Source of the DNA: Butyriboletus loyo
Lineage: Eukaryota; Basidiomycota; Agaricomycetes; Boletales; Boletaceae
DNA: 64,000 nucleotides
Assembly (NCBI GenBank): GCA_038093515.1
Contig: JBBPSI010000011.1
Span: 186,001-250,000, forward strand
Direction of reading: 5' to 3'
Shown: positions 46,428 to 58,501 of the stretch, one piece after another
Layout: each line of letters opens with the position of its first letter
Numbering within the stretch: the first letter of the stretch is position 1
Made by a program: the position numbers and the translations under genes
Notes under the pieces: generated by a model
Told to the model about the DNA's origin: nothing
Seen by the model: the letters and a program-made list of their open reading frames with translations, nothing else
The model's database searches: none

Positions 46428-47165
46428 ATGACCATCTACAGTCTCTACATCTTTGACAGGTACGTTCAACCACGATGCAGAATCCCAGTCTAATGCAAAC
46501 CACCGTCAGGCATTGCGCTTGCGTCTACTATCAGGATTGGCACCGCACGACGCACCTAAAGCCCGCCGTGGAGGGCGGTATTCTAAATGCCGTCTCTCGC
46601 ACCGTCGCCCCACAGACCGTCGACACGTCTACCTCAAATAACTCTACCTTGACCAGCCCTCGGAATACTCTCTCTTCTACGACAGGCTTCGTCGTCGCTA
46701 TCGGCGAAGACGTCACCGTCCCTTCACAAGCACCGCCAGATGGGCCAAGGTCGAACGCCCTTCCGTTTGATGAAGAAGCAAAACTCGTGTATGGTGTCAT
46801 CTTGTCTTTACGCAACATGTTCAAGAAATTATCCGGAAGGTGGGTTGGTATCCACTACCCTCGCGTTCTGCATGGTTTGAGCCCCATCCTGCTTTGCCAG
46901 AGATGAACAGTTCACAAGCTACCGCACCTCCGCGTACAGACTTCACTTGTATGAAACGATATCAGGCTACAAGTTCGTCTGCCTCAGTGATCCGTCTACG
47001 GATGGCCTGCGCTTCGTCCTGCGACAGATCTACAGCGGCCCCTTCGTAGATTATGTAGTCAGGAATCCGCTAGTGCCAATGGACTCTCGCGAGCAAGGCA
47101 TTGACAATGACTACTTCCGTGCTAGTATTGATCGTTTGATCCGCGGTTTATCTGCCTTTGCTTGA
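46428..47165 (+). CDS. BET5: TRAPP complex subunit BET5 (TRAPPC1)
   Basis: Longin-fold core subunit of the TRAPP tethering complexes, the GEF for Rab1/Ypt1 in ER-to-Golgi transport. Exon 1 MTIYSLYIFD joins after a 50-nt intron (GTACGT...CCGTCAG) to RHCACVYYQDWHRTTHLKPA. Then a Ser/Thr-rich insertion longer than in yeast, EAKLVYGVILSLRNMFKKLS, and, after an intron at ~46839-46901, DEQFTSYRTSAYRLHLYETI, SGYKFVCLSDPSTDGLRFVL and PFVDYVVRNPLVP. This matches the TRAPPC1 pattern throughout, in particular the 'RTSAYRLH.YET.SG' block. Complete; divergent from the R3H gene with 90 bp between starts. Confidence 0.95.
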
Positions 47166-47243
47166 ACGGACACTGTCAACGGAAACAAACTGTAGAGGGT
47201 ATGTTCTACGTATGCTACACAATGATACGTCCTGACGTGAGAT

Positions 47244-50200
47244 TCATGAAGCGGAGGTGGGGGTCTGAGTTCCAGAATGTCTACTGTCTTGTTGTTCCAG
47301 CTGTTTTCTGAGGACGTTCATCAGTGACATCTTCATCTCCCTGTCCTGTTTGCTCTCCCCTTTGTCGCCATCTATTTCCTCGGTATCGCCTGCCACTGCT
47401 TCATCTAGCGCCAGCTTGGCTTCACCCAAGCGCAACATGTCTTCCTCAATGGTTCCCCGCGTTATTAGCTTCACAACATCAACATCCCGTTTCTGTCCTA
47501 TCCGGTATGCACGGTCTTGTGCCTGTCGATCATTGTGGGGATTGAAATCTTGGTCAAACCTTGCAAGAATACAAGTTAGAAAGATCCAACTTAACCGTCG
47601 TTCCCACTTACAGGATGACGACGCTGGCTGCCGTCAGATTAATTCCCATACCACCCGCTTTGGTAGAGAGGAGGAAGACGGATATGGATCCGTCCTCCGT
47701 GAACTCGTCGACGAGTGATTGTCGGACGTCTACAGCGGTCGAACCAGTGAGCAGTGAATATTTGATGTTCTGCTGCTTTAGGACAGCTCGGAGGATGTCG
47801 AGGATTTGGGTAAACTGTTATATGTCAGACCAGATACATACTTTGGGAGGAAGGTCTGCTTGCCTGGGAGAAAATCAGGACTTTTCGCTTTTGCTGGGCA
47901 TAGTCCTCGAGGAGTCGTAACAGCACAGTGACTTTGCCAGCATGAAGGAAACACTTCTCATCTTCAAGGTACTTTCGTGTTGACTTGTCTTGAGTCAGCG
48001 AGAGACCGAGAATGAAACGAGCTAGATACATGCCTTGTAGCCCTGGCAGAAGAACTGCAGCTCGGCATCCGTCATGACTTCCATGTCCTCCTTTACATAC
48101 TGAAACACTGCCCCACGTTTCCTGAAGTCAGGTTCTTTCAGTAAAAGTTTGGTAATCGACGTCAAGGTCTGATCCGTATAGAGTTTTCTGAAGAGCATGG
48201 GATGCGAGGCTGCCTTGCGAAGCTCCATAAGTACGTTTGAGCTGTTCTCCGCGTACTTGTCCTTGGGCCGCGGTGCCTTAACAGGTTTTTTCTTCCCGGA
48301 CTGTACAGTGTCATTTGGGGTCGAAGTGCCAGACGTGCCAGGGGTGCCGGAATCCACTTCTAAGATAGTCTTCCTAGATCGTTGCAGAGCGTCGTTGTAG
48401 ATTGACCTCTGTAGCTCGGTCATGCCACACCACTCTATTCGCTCTGTCTTCTGAGGAAGGTCCTTGAGCACCTGGAGGAAAGTGAGCAACTGGTCATTCA
48501 ATGTCTTCAATACGTACTTGATCCTTCCGTCGCCGAAGAACAAAGGGTGCCATTATCTTTTTTGCTCGTGATATACGCTGCTGTGAGAGCAAAGCGACTT
48601 TGGCATCGCCCTTTGTTTTGAAAATCGCCCGAAATGAATCCATAGTCTCCCCAAGAAGGTTTGGGAGGATAAAGTTGAGCAACGACTATTGGGATATCAG
48701 ACATCCAACGTCTCCTCACCGTATAGGAACAACATACCACAAGCTCCTGTAGATTGTTTTGCAAAGGCGTGCCAGTTAAAAGAAGACGCCACCTAGCTTC
48801 AAACTTCAGAAGGGCCTGATAGCGCTGAGATTGAAAGTTCTTCAACACATGGCCCTCGTCGAAGACAATACACTGCGATATGTGTGAGCAAAGTGGTGTT
48901 TATCCAATGGTTTCAGTACACTCACATCCCATTCTACCCTTCGGAAGAACTTGCGATCCTTTTCATCACCCTGCGCTAAATTGTACGTCGTGACGAGGAC
49001 TTCCCAACCATTGTCATTCTTGCCACGGCGGCGTTGAGTATCGATGAGGGTTTGGCGCAGAGCTGGTCGTTCGTCTTTACCAGCATAGTATGTCTGAATT
49101 GATATCGAAGGGGCGAAGCGGGCAAATTCTCTACACCAGTTTTCTAGCGTTGACGATCTGTAGCATGAAGCGTTGGTCGTTAGTCATATGGTGATATCTC
49201 CGTAGAGACATACGGCACTATGACAAGATGCGGGCCGAAGTTCCCTCGTTCCTTCAGGTGAGCAAAGAAGCTGATGACCTGGATGGTTTTACCAAGTCCT
49301 GGTACACAACTTTCAACGACGTTGGACAAGGGAAGAATGTCAAACCCACTCACCCATCTCATCGGCGAGTATACAGCTGTACTCTTTTTTATAGAGCAAA
49401 TATAGCCAGTTGATACCCAACAACTGATAGTCCTTCAACGTCACCCCTGGGGTTAGTGTTGCAGGTTGTTTCGCAAAATATTCCTTCGTCGCCAGCTTGA
49501 CAGACTTCAGGTCCAATGAACCTTCCTCGGTTTCATCAATCACGGAAGACATGCTTTTCGACGTATCCTCTTTCCCCTTACCCTTGCTGTTGACGCCGTC
49601 TACGGACCAAGATGCGATCGCCGTACGTATGCTCGCACCTATGCGCTCGCATTTCTCGAGGACGCCGTCAACAGCGCCATATCCACCAAGTACCCTTTGA
49701 CAGTCCTCAAACAGCCGAGGACTTATGCCGGCGGGTCCTGCTTTCTTCCTACCCTGACCTAACTTGACATTGAGATCGCCAACAGAAGCGAAAGGTCTAA
49801 GGGATGCGATTTTGTCAGCTTGCTCCGAACTACAACCTGACAATAATTCAGTAAACTCGAACTGGATTTGCATTCCGCAGACCGTACCGGTCAACTCTTG
49901 TAGCCCATCAGTATTTGCCGTATTGAGGAAGTTCAACGCCCTCCCTTCTGTGTCATCCACGGGCGCATTCTGGGAGCGGCCAGCCCCATCCTCACTGTCT
50001 GACTCGTCAGAGTCGGAGAAAACAACTTGATTGACGCGTCTACGTCGTGGGATAACCAGCGGCGTGGAAGGAGACGTCGGGGATGCAACCATAGGGATGG
50101 ATGACGTTGAAACAGCCGACGTTGGCGTGGGCTGGTTGGTATCTAGTACGGCTCGGTTCGCGTAGATAGAAGACTTCTTAGCCTTCTCCCTCAGAGCGGC

Positions 50201-51172
50201 ACGGTTAGCTTTAGTAGCCTCGTCGACCTCAGAAACTCTGCCTGTTTCAGCAGCATGATCCGTAGCAGCATTAAGCTTAGGTGATCTAGATTCGGCACTC
50301 AAGGAATGAGGTTTCCACAAAGGATCGTCCAAGAAATAGGTGGCTTTCTTCTCGTCTCCACCCGCTTGTGTCCATGCGGCCTGTACGAGGTTAATATCAC
50401 GCTCGATGTTAGAGAGCCTGAACTTGGCGAAAGCATCTTTGTTGTAGGTTGTGTCTCGAGGCTCCGTGGGCTCCAAAGAGTCGGGACGCAGTCCTCGAAG
50501 TATGCGAGACTGGCCATTGATCGACGGTTCGAGGGATTGTCGAATGTCCGGCATGGAATCATCGGAAGATGTAGACAGTCCACCCAAGCTCATATTCGCT
50601 TTCCGCCTTTGTCCTAAGCGTTGGATCTCGGGGGAGTCAGGAGGATGGGCATTCACAACCGGGAGTGTATCGGCGGAACCCCCGCGATTAATACGCTTTC
50701 TGGGAGGTCCATCCTCCGCGTAGCCGTCCACCTCTGATAACCTTCGTATGTCTCCACCATAGTTACGCGTGAATGACGCGTAAACTGCTCTGCCACCGTT
50801 CACAAACCCGCTAGAGGCGGAGAGGGGGTCTGGGTGGTGAGGTTGAGCGGGTTGGCTCCATGGGTTGTAATGGCTCGGCCCCGCCACCGACAGCGCGTCG
50901 TGTGTGTTCTGCTGCTGATGGGATGGATAGGACTGGTAGTTGGTTTCTGGACTGGAGTTGGGAACGAGCACGATGCCGTGACTAGTTGATGGCGTGGAGT
51001 GTGGGTAGTAGTGAGTGGAAGTTGACGCATCTCTGGACTGCGGAGGCGGGGCACTGAACAAGAGCGCTGGGTTGTTGGCGGCCACGGGTTGTGAGGAATC
51101 GCACTCGAAGGTATCCTGACGTGTCGTTTTGCGGAATCTTAGTCTATCAAGGGCAGCTTTCTGTGGAGACAA
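47244..51172 (-). CDS. FUN30: Fun30/SMARCAD1-type SNF2 chromatin remodeller
   Basis: ATPase that slides or exchanges nucleosomes, promoting DNA-end resection and silencing. The N-terminal ~350 residues are disordered with a CUE-like helical stretch ([20 protein letters not shown]). A helical block [20 protein letters not shown] precedes the motor. SNF2 motifs: [27 protein letters not shown] with [14 protein letters not shown] across an intron (motif I), [19 protein letters not shown] (DEGH box characteristic of Fun30/SMARCAD1/Etl1), [20 protein letters not shown], and the helicase-C part [56 protein letters not shown]. Ends [18 protein letters not shown]. About ten introns. Start 51172 ([17 protein letters not shown]) is the first ATG in the exon; an upstream non-coding exon is possible. 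Confidence 0.94.
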
Positions 51173-52239
51173 CGGGCGCTTTGTGAGAAAACAAATGAAA
51201 CCTCCACTCGAACACGACTAACTCTAGTGGTTTCGGTGTCACCTTCCATAGACATGAGCAGAGAAGAAATACGTGAACGATATACGAAGAAGGGGAAAGA
51301 CCTCCACCTCCGCCTTAGGTGTGAGGAGAGACAGTGAGACAGACGAGGTGAAGGCCGCGAACACTCAGGACGTCGGAGAGTCAATACATGTGGCAAAAGA
51401 AAACTGTATTTCTCTATCTACTGTACACGAGGAATAAAAACTGTACAGAAAGGGTAGGGAGCCTCTGGATGGCCGAGTGGGCGGGAACAAGGTCGACAGA
51501 CGAGAGGCATTTCCGGTGTACGGGTATCCGAAGGGAACAGATTGTGCTGGGACAAAGGCCGAGGACTGTGACCAAGTACTCCCACAGCGGGCGAGATGGA
51601 CATGAAGAAAGCAAAGTTATGGCGCAGTGCTTGTTCATGTAAAGCGAAAGCAGTCAGAATGGTGATGCTGTATACGCGATTGGCGAGGGAGATGGGGCGG
51701 ATAGTGGCCATCTAAGATGAGGCAACCTCGGCGAAGCCTCTAAAGCAATGTCGCCACGAAGATTTAAGAAAGAGAAAGTGACATTGGTCCAACGGGAAGA
51801 ACGTAGGACGGACGATGCACACTAAGGGGTCAATGACTGACTTGTATGTTACATGTCCATAAGGTCCATGCAGATGCACTGATCAAATGGCCTGCAGTTC
51901 GTCGATGTTTGACGACGAGTTATACCATGCAAGTTTTTGAGAACGAGAAACAACGGTGACAATGGTTCAGGCGTGATTATTCTCCGGATATTAGACTGGC
52001 AGACGTACCAACATAAATATTGTTGATGAAGAATGTACTTATGAATCGACAGGATGCAGAAAAAAAAGGTTAAAGGGGAAGGGCAGATTCGAGCGCACTT
52101 TCGTTTGACCACTCTCTTCAGCGCACCAGGATTCGGATGGATGCGCCGTTGAAGGTCAGGCCTGTTTCATGCTTGAGTTGGAGCTCAAGCATTACAGATA
52201 AGGTTGGAAACACCATTAAATGTCAATTTTCCAAGAGTC
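51173..52239. other. Intergenic, no gene seen
   Basis: FUN30 5' region and a further kilobase without a supported ORF. The box-A-like word TGGCCGAGTGGGCGG at 51470-51484 has no B box behind it. The A/T content rises toward 52000-52090. Confidence 0.5.
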
Positions 52240-53960
52240 TGCACCAGCGGGGAAAAAAACGAAATGCAGTTCAAGCTAGCTTCATGAACGCAAGAATCGC
52301 TCCTTTTAAAGGTCTGCTAGTTGAGAAGTGCCAATGTTGAGCCCATTCGAGGGCAACAACAAGAATTTTAAACAGCAAGCAAACATTCACAAAAGGATGA
52401 AACATTAACGATTAATTGAAACATGTACTGGAACATTGGACTGCAATGCCAACATGAAAAGGCCAACCTTGAGATAGGTATAGCGTGCTTGTCGAAAGCG
52501 GAACAGCGTCCTTGGTGTAGATTTAATGGTTGGCAGGGAGCGTTGAGTGGCTGAAGGGATGGTGGTGGTTCGGGTTCAAGAGAGGTGGGACAGTTTCGGC
52601 AATTACCCAGCTCATGGGACTTGCCGTGACAACCCTAGAAATAGCAGTGTCACTGTCAGCTGCGCAGTTTGCTGGCGTGGCTGGGTGTATCCTTTATCTC
52701 CTTTCTTCCAGACGACATGCTTTCTCTCACCGACGCGCTATTACTACTGGGGTCGCTTGCAGTCTCGCTGGCGATCCTGGTACCACTTACTGGCGCACTC
52801 GTTAGGTTTAGGGCTCACTACAACCCCAAGGGTCTCCAACTCGATCCAGAGGGTGGTGTACAACCACATACTGGCCCAATCATCACTTCCTTCTTTGCCA
52901 TGATGGTGAGGGTCTACAGAATTGAGGTGCGCTTTACTACTCTGCTTTGACATTATTGTACCGTAAAACCTGTCGCCAACAGGGATGGCCAGGATTGTAC
53001 AAGGGTCTCAGTGCGTTTAGTTCTCGGCGAACTACGGCGAACTACTGACAGTGCATTAGTGCCCACTCTTTTGACAACCGCCATTATCACTCTATTTTTG
53101 ATGGTCTTCCTAAGCGACAGTAACCTTCGCCACGGGACCTACAGTACCCCATCAACCGGTGTCTTGGGAACGCTGGCTTACAGCCTATTCGCCATGCTGA
53201 TATCTTTGCCTCAAACAATCATAACCGATCGGTATTCCTTTCCCATCAACCTCCACCTTTTCGGACTGCAGGCTCATAGTATGACAGAGCGATCACCACG
53301 CCGCACAAGCTACCTTGGATCAATGCTATTTATTCTCTGCGCATTTTGTTGACACCCACCGAACGTCGGCGCCCGTGGATCCTGTACCTAACGCCCGGCC
53401 TTCTTGCGGCACGGATCGCGCATATTGCATACGTTGTTCTCGGTCTGAGGGCCGCCCGATACCTGCTTGTCCCTGAATTTGCCCAGCCTGGTGTACCTTC
53501 CAAAGAAGACATCTCGGTAGTCAGACTGATCATATTCTTTGTCCTTGCAGCGGCTGGCACAGTTGTCCTAACGCCACTCGAAGTCATTGCCATTAGGCTC
53601 GCGATACAGCGAAATCATGCTGCGCCTGAATTTAATTCGGTTTCTCAGGAAGAGGAAGGTGATGCAGAAGAAGCGCCGGAATATGCCGGAGCTGATGAGG
53701 ACGTTATTGGGTACGTTCTCAAGGTTTAGTCAAGAACTATCAAGCACTGAATTCGAATCCGATAGTCTGAGAACTGAGCGGGAACCTTACATTGGTCTCG
53801 TTGACTGCGCAAAAAGGATTATTGACGAGGAGGGCTGGAGTGCTTTGTATCGTGCCTGGTGGTTGACGACGTTGGGTTGCCTCACTGGTGCATTCTCTTG
53901 ATAGGTATTGCCGAATTTTGGAAGTACAGCTGGTGTATTTTGCTCTGTGACTCTTGCGAA
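52240..53960 (+). repeat. Parental unit of a 1.7-kb tandem duplication
   Basis: Matches 54690-56305 over its full length: leader words such as ATGCAGTTCAAGCTAGCTTC, the gene body, and the flank after the stop. Carries the intact carrier-like gene. Confidence 0.88.
52716..53901 (+). CDS. Mitochondrial-carrier-like membrane protein
   Basis: Resembles the mitochondrial carrier superfamily in degraded form. Start MLSLTDALLLLGSLAVSLAI; a TM-loop section ends in MVRVYRIE and, after two introns, GWPGLYKGLMPTLLTTAIIT (carrier-like 'EG..GLYKG..P'). Middle TM pair FLMVFLSDS / LAYSLFAMLISLPQTIITDR, then APPWIN-like PHKLPWINAIYSLRILLTPT. The last repeat is clearest: GTVVLTPLEVIAIRLAIQRN (PxE...R) and, after an intron, EPYIGLVDCAKRIIDEEGWS followed by ALYRAWWLTTLG. 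The first two PX[DE]XX[KR] signatures are not obvious, as in outer-membrane carrier relatives such as Ugo1/SLC25A46. Introns near 52927-52981, 53010-53058, 53231-53285 and 53711-53765. Substrate unknown; transport itself is not assured. Confidence 0.75.
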
Positions 53961-54689
53961 ATGGATGCGATGCTAGCCTTTGACAAGCATTCCCTGCTGC
54001 TTAATTTACCTGTCGATCCCCCTTGAATGGGCGACTTCCCAATTTGGTGATCACACCTGACAGCAATCAATATTCAATGTTCAACTCCTACTACAATTCC
54101 CACTGCTCTGAGTTGATCTCGACGCACCTGACTCGTCTAGGCTCTGTTTTCAGTCCACCCCGTCGACGAGGTGGGTCGACTGTTTATTTCAACATTCAGT
54201 AGGTGGTATGGATGGCTCATGCCACACGTGTTTCGTTGGAGCCGACTTGCTCGCATCCCATGGCATCGCCCATTGTACATATCATCAAAACTCTCTTCGC
54301 TACTCTGGAGTCCCTTATACCAATGTCCACTATGGCCCCTTGCACATCCGTGGTGCATCACACCTCGTCGTTTCGGGTTCGCTACAATATCCTCAACGCC
54401 GCACCGATCCGTACCACCTTTATCGTCCCACAGATCACCTTGAACATCTCCAGATGCGACCGTTTCGTCTGCAGTCACTTGGTCTATCGGGCATATTTTC
54501 CCCGACGTGCCCGTTCGTGCAGCATTTTTGGTATCGCTGCGCATCCCAGACGATTCCTAGCATTCTGATCGTGTTCTGACCCGATTCTGGTATGTCGGGT
54601 TGCTCTGGACGGCTCCCGACATGGTTATGTTGCCAACATGACTAAGAACCCTTGCGTTATGTACACAGTAAGAAACGGACAATCTCCCT
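53961..54689. other. Spacer between duplicated units
   Basis: A few 80-130-aa frames exist on both strands (e.g. 54208-54579) but none has recognisable content, and their overlap in three frames argues against coding. Confidence 0.45.
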
Positions 54690-56305
54690 GTCCCATCGGG
54701 ACAAAATAAATTGCAGTTCAAGCCAGCTTCATAGATGGCGAGAATAGCTCCCCGTACAGGTCCGCTGAATGATGAAAGTGCCGATATTAAGTCCATTGTG
54801 ACCATACCTAGAATAGAAACTCTAAAGGGTAAGAAGAGTATCTATAATCCGAAAAACTTACATGCTGTGCTTACGTCGTCCCCCAGGATGAGACAACAAC
54901 GATAAATTGAAGCTCATGTCGAACAACATGAAAGGGATAACCATGAAATGGGTATACTGTACCCACCGGAAGCGAAATGATGGTTGACGAGGAAGGGCCA
55001 AAGAGACTTGGCGTAATAACGTCAATATCTTACCTCTCCTGTTCTCATCCATTCCAGACGACATGCTTGCTTTCACCGACATGCTATTGTTGGTGGTCTT
55101 TTTTTTGCGACCATTCCAGCGGCGTTGGTTTCAATCTCGCTGGTGATTTCGGTAGCACTTGTTGGCGCATTCGTTCGGTTTAGGGCGTACCAAGTTCCAA
55201 CTTGACCTACTAGTTCAGTCATTACACCATGTCGGTGAGGGTCTACAGAATTGAGGTATGCTTTACTACTCTGCTTTGATATTCGTGCACCATAAAATTT
55301 GTCGCCTTCAAAACACCAACAGGGGTGGCCGATGTTGTACAACTTGCGAGGAACTACTAACAGGCATCAGTGTGTCCATCCTTTTGTCAATCTCCATCGT
55401 CATTCTATCTTTGTTGGCTACGGCAACCTTCACTACGGGACTCATCGGGGTGGGAATGCTGACGCATACTATGCTGATCTCTTGGCCTCAAATAATTCCC
55501 TTCCCTTAGCATGGGAGAGCGGTTACCACGTCATATGTGTAGAGATAGCGAAGTGTTTTGTGAGCGATCTCGCACGGGAAATCAGGAGCAGGAGAATAAT
55601 CATTATGTCTCCTACGACTCTTCTAATATACAACTTTTATTGAATTATATTTCTAATCTTATTGAGTCGATAGTAATCCTTATTTATTATCTTATCAACC
55701 GTATGATCGGCTGAGTGTAGCTTGTATTTGTTTGGTCTACATGACTACAACAATATGCACTAGCTCGCTTCAATGCTATTAGTTATCTTGTCGACACCCA
55801 CCGCACATCGCCCGACCTTCTTGCAGACGCAGCGGCAGGTCTCGTATATTGCATAGGTCGTTCTCGGGCTAAGGCCCGTCCGATGATCGCTCCTCCCAAG
55901 GAAGAACCATATCCTTTCGCCGTTGCGCTAGCTAAACACAGTTATCCACCACGCTTCTCACTCTTCAGATCATTACCATTAGACTCGGTATACGGCGAAA
56001 TCATGTCGCGCCCGAATTAAACTCAGTTTCTCGGGAAGCGGAAAGGCAAATATTGCCGGGATTGATGACGACGTTTCTCAAGGTTTCGTCTAAAATTATT
56101 GAGCACTGAATTTGAATCTGATAGTCTCGAGAACCAAGGGGGGACCTTACATTAATGTGATCTGATTGACTGCATAAAAAAGAACCATCGACGAAGTGGT
56201 ATCGTGCTTGGTGGTTGACGATGTTGGGTCGCCTTGCCGGTGCCATCTCGATAGGTATTTTCAGGGGGAAAAAAGGCAGCACAGCGTATTCTGCTCTTTC
56301 ATTCC
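54690..56305 (+). pseudogene. Decayed tandem copy of the carrier-like gene
   Basis: Aligns along its length with 52240-53960. Matching landmarks: leader TTGCAGTTCAAGCCAGCTTC (54710); CCAGACGACATGCTTGCTTT (start region, ATG 55072); GTGAGGGTCTACAGAATTGAG (55235); the exon/intron edge CTTTACTACTCTGCTTTGA; carrier repeat ATTAGACTCGGTATACGGCG followed by AAATCATGTCGCGCCCGAAT (about 55978-56015); and GTGGTTGACGATGTTGGGTC (56211). It has lost the conserved reading frame: an insertion after the start ATG, loss of much of the middle TM segment, deletion of the EEGWSALY part to GACGAAGTGGTATCG, and scattered stops. No continuous product can be drawn. Confidence 0.88.
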
Positions 56306-56969
56306 TTAGTGGACAAGCCCAAGGTTCGACCTGGGGATTTCCAAAATGACAGGAACTTACCAAGACAAGAGCCCCGGGACCCGAACGCGAACGGAATACT
56401 AAGTCAAGTGAGGATCAAACGAACAAGTATATTCTTAGAACGCTTGTCCATGAGCTCAGCCTAACTCTTTACACTTACACTCGTCTCCCCGGAAGATAGT
56501 AATTCCCTTTTCACCGCCTATTGTATCCCCCGGACCAGATAAGAACTGCCAATCAGTAAAATAGTTGCTGGCTTCCGATGCTAACCGAGTGTAGCCGAGT
56601 GCTACAGATTGCTAACCGGTGGTTCCGACCAATAACCGTTTCACTGATGCTAGCTTTCCGTGACCGCGTACCACAGTTTATATGGTTGGCCTCGAGACTG
56701 GAAATCATCATCAACCATCAACGGGGCAGGAAACGCGTCTAGATCTGTCATGGAAATGTGAACATGTACCCCCCACCATTGCTCTTCGAGGACCTCATGA
56801 AAATGTCGGGTTGGTGGCCTCCCGTAGCACTCGACTACCATTGGCAAAAAATTGACACATGAGGGTTATCGAAGCGGGAATCTTTCAGTATTCATACTCG
56901 AGGCTATTACCAGATTTTAATAATTCATCTTGATTAGAGTTTCGTGAAACACAGCGATGGTAATGTCTA
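56306..56969. other. Intergenic, no supported gene
   Basis: Beyond the pseudogene end and before the GLTSCR1-like stop. A 65-aa minus frame (56847-56650) is unsupported. Contains three near-repeats of GCTAACCG around 56580-56640. Confidence 0.45.
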
Positions 56970-58396
56970 TTATCCTGTCCCGCCCCTTTCTTTCTGGGTG
57001 GTGATAGACACGCCAGGAGCGATAACCGAGGTAACACCGTTTTGAAGAGACTGCCCAGCTGTGGGTTCCAAATTCGTGGTGCTAGCTTGTCCTGTTCCCG
57101 CGCCCCGCGACATTAATGAATTCAGTAGGATTGCCAACCCACTCATCTGCGCCGAATGAAGGAGGGAAACATTAATCTCCAAACTCAGCATCGTGCCATT
57201 GGATGTCGACCCTTTGAGGACTGCAGCTGGCTGGGGTTGATCCAGAGGTGGTACAGATGCTGCCGGAACGGGTATTATTCCGAGTGCGTGCAATGCTGAG
57301 AGAGAGGTGACAGGTAACTGCACAGGTATAGGACCCGTCGACGGGGTGTAGCTGGCAGCACCAGCAGTTGTCTGGGGCACGGCTGGAGGGACAGAGTAGA
57401 ACGTAGAAGTGCCTTGCGTGGCGGTGTTGTACTGCTGTGTATAAGCATAGGAATATGTGCGATAATACTGGGAGGGTGTCGTTTGAGTGTAGTATGTCGG
57501 TCGGAATGTCGTTATAGTTGGGTGCGCAGAAGTGGCAGTTGACGCAGCCCGTTTTTCACGTTGTATTGCGTCTAGCTCGTTCCTTGCATTCCGTAAATCG
57601 GAGCTGACTGCAGCTGTTTCGGACCTCTCGACTTCAAGAATTGACTGTGCGAGGACATATGCTTGTACATCAGGGGAGGGGCGCTGTGATTTTTGTGGAA
57701 GTATGAAAGGCAATGTGTAAAAAGACGTCTACTTACTGTTCCCGCTTTGATTTTGGTGCGGTAGAGTCGATCTTCAAGCCTTTTAAGCCGCCTGTGGCAG
57801 TTCAGTGCGAACCGCGTATCTGAAAATTGACGAAATCAGAGCTGATAATCCGGGTCAGCAAACTCGGTCTCACCCTCTATTTCCTGTCGGATTTCGTGAT
57901 GTCTTGCCTTTTCTTTACCCTTTGAACGCGTACGGTTCAAGAGCGAACCCAAGTCTTCGTCTGGCTGCTGGAAGACATGATATGGTAAAAGCCTATTGAC
58001 CACATCGGGTACGTCCGTGAACGGTGTATCCACATCTGGATGAAGGACTGCAGCATGATCAGCTGCAAGACAGGCTGTAAAACTTGAGAGGCGTAGATTA
58101 AGGAGAGTTCGATGATGTCAGTATTGTACGCACCCCGCCGCAGTTTGGTGAATGACTTGAAGCTCCTCCTCTGACCTATCTTTCGGATAGGCAACTAGAT
58201 TGGCATTCGAATCATGAGGGGAAGCAAGAGAAGGGGTAGACTTTGTGGACGACGGTCCTGCGACGGCGGATTGATAGAAATTGAAGGGATTTTGTGGGTC
58301 ATGAACGGCAGAGGAGGACGAGAGGCCGTTGGGGGAGTGTTGGACGGGTTTTAGAGGAAAGCTTTGGACAGAAAACGAGGCTTGCGGATTGAACAT
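56970..58396 (-). CDS. GLTSCR1-domain protein (possible SWI/SNF subunit)
   Basis: GLTSCR1/GLTSCR1L (BICRA) define a non-canonical BAF complex in animals through this domain, and fungal proteins with it are poorly studied. The domain is rebuilt from three exons: VIHQTAA, then AADHAAVLHPDVDTPFTDV with PDVVNRLLPYHVFQQPDEDL and HHEIRQEIE, then DTRFALNCHRRLKRLEDRLY. 'TPF...DVV.RLLPYHVFQ' is the hallmark. An N-terminal Ser/Pro segment starts MFNPQASFSVQSFPLKP; the C-terminal part (57670-56973) is Gln/Tyr/Thr-rich, ending SITTQKERGGTG. The junctions at 57830/57780 and 57737/57685 are clean; the one near 58130-58070 is not resolved. Start 58396 is chosen, with an alternative at 58471 only 31 bp from the upstream APC8 stop. 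Confidence 0.7.
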
Positions 58397-58501
58397 TTCC
58401 TTGACTTTGTGATGTTTGGTATGCTTTGCCTGGTGACAATCCCCGTGACCGCGTGAATGGCCGCCCACCATCCGTCCGTTTAGGGCTGGCTTTATTACAT
58501 G

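Noticed and set aside
51470..51484. tRNA A-box-like word TGGCCGAGTGGGCGG
   Set aside because: No B box, no acceptor or T-arm pairing and no terminator in the expected distance.
54203..54579. Plus-strand frames of 90-123 aa between the duplicated units
   Set aside because: Three overlapping frames are equally open, composition is not coding-like, and no domain or splice context is seen.
56650..56847. 65-aa minus frame MPMVVECYGRPPTRHFHE...
   Set aside because: Single short frame in an A/T-rich spacer; no partner exon or homology.
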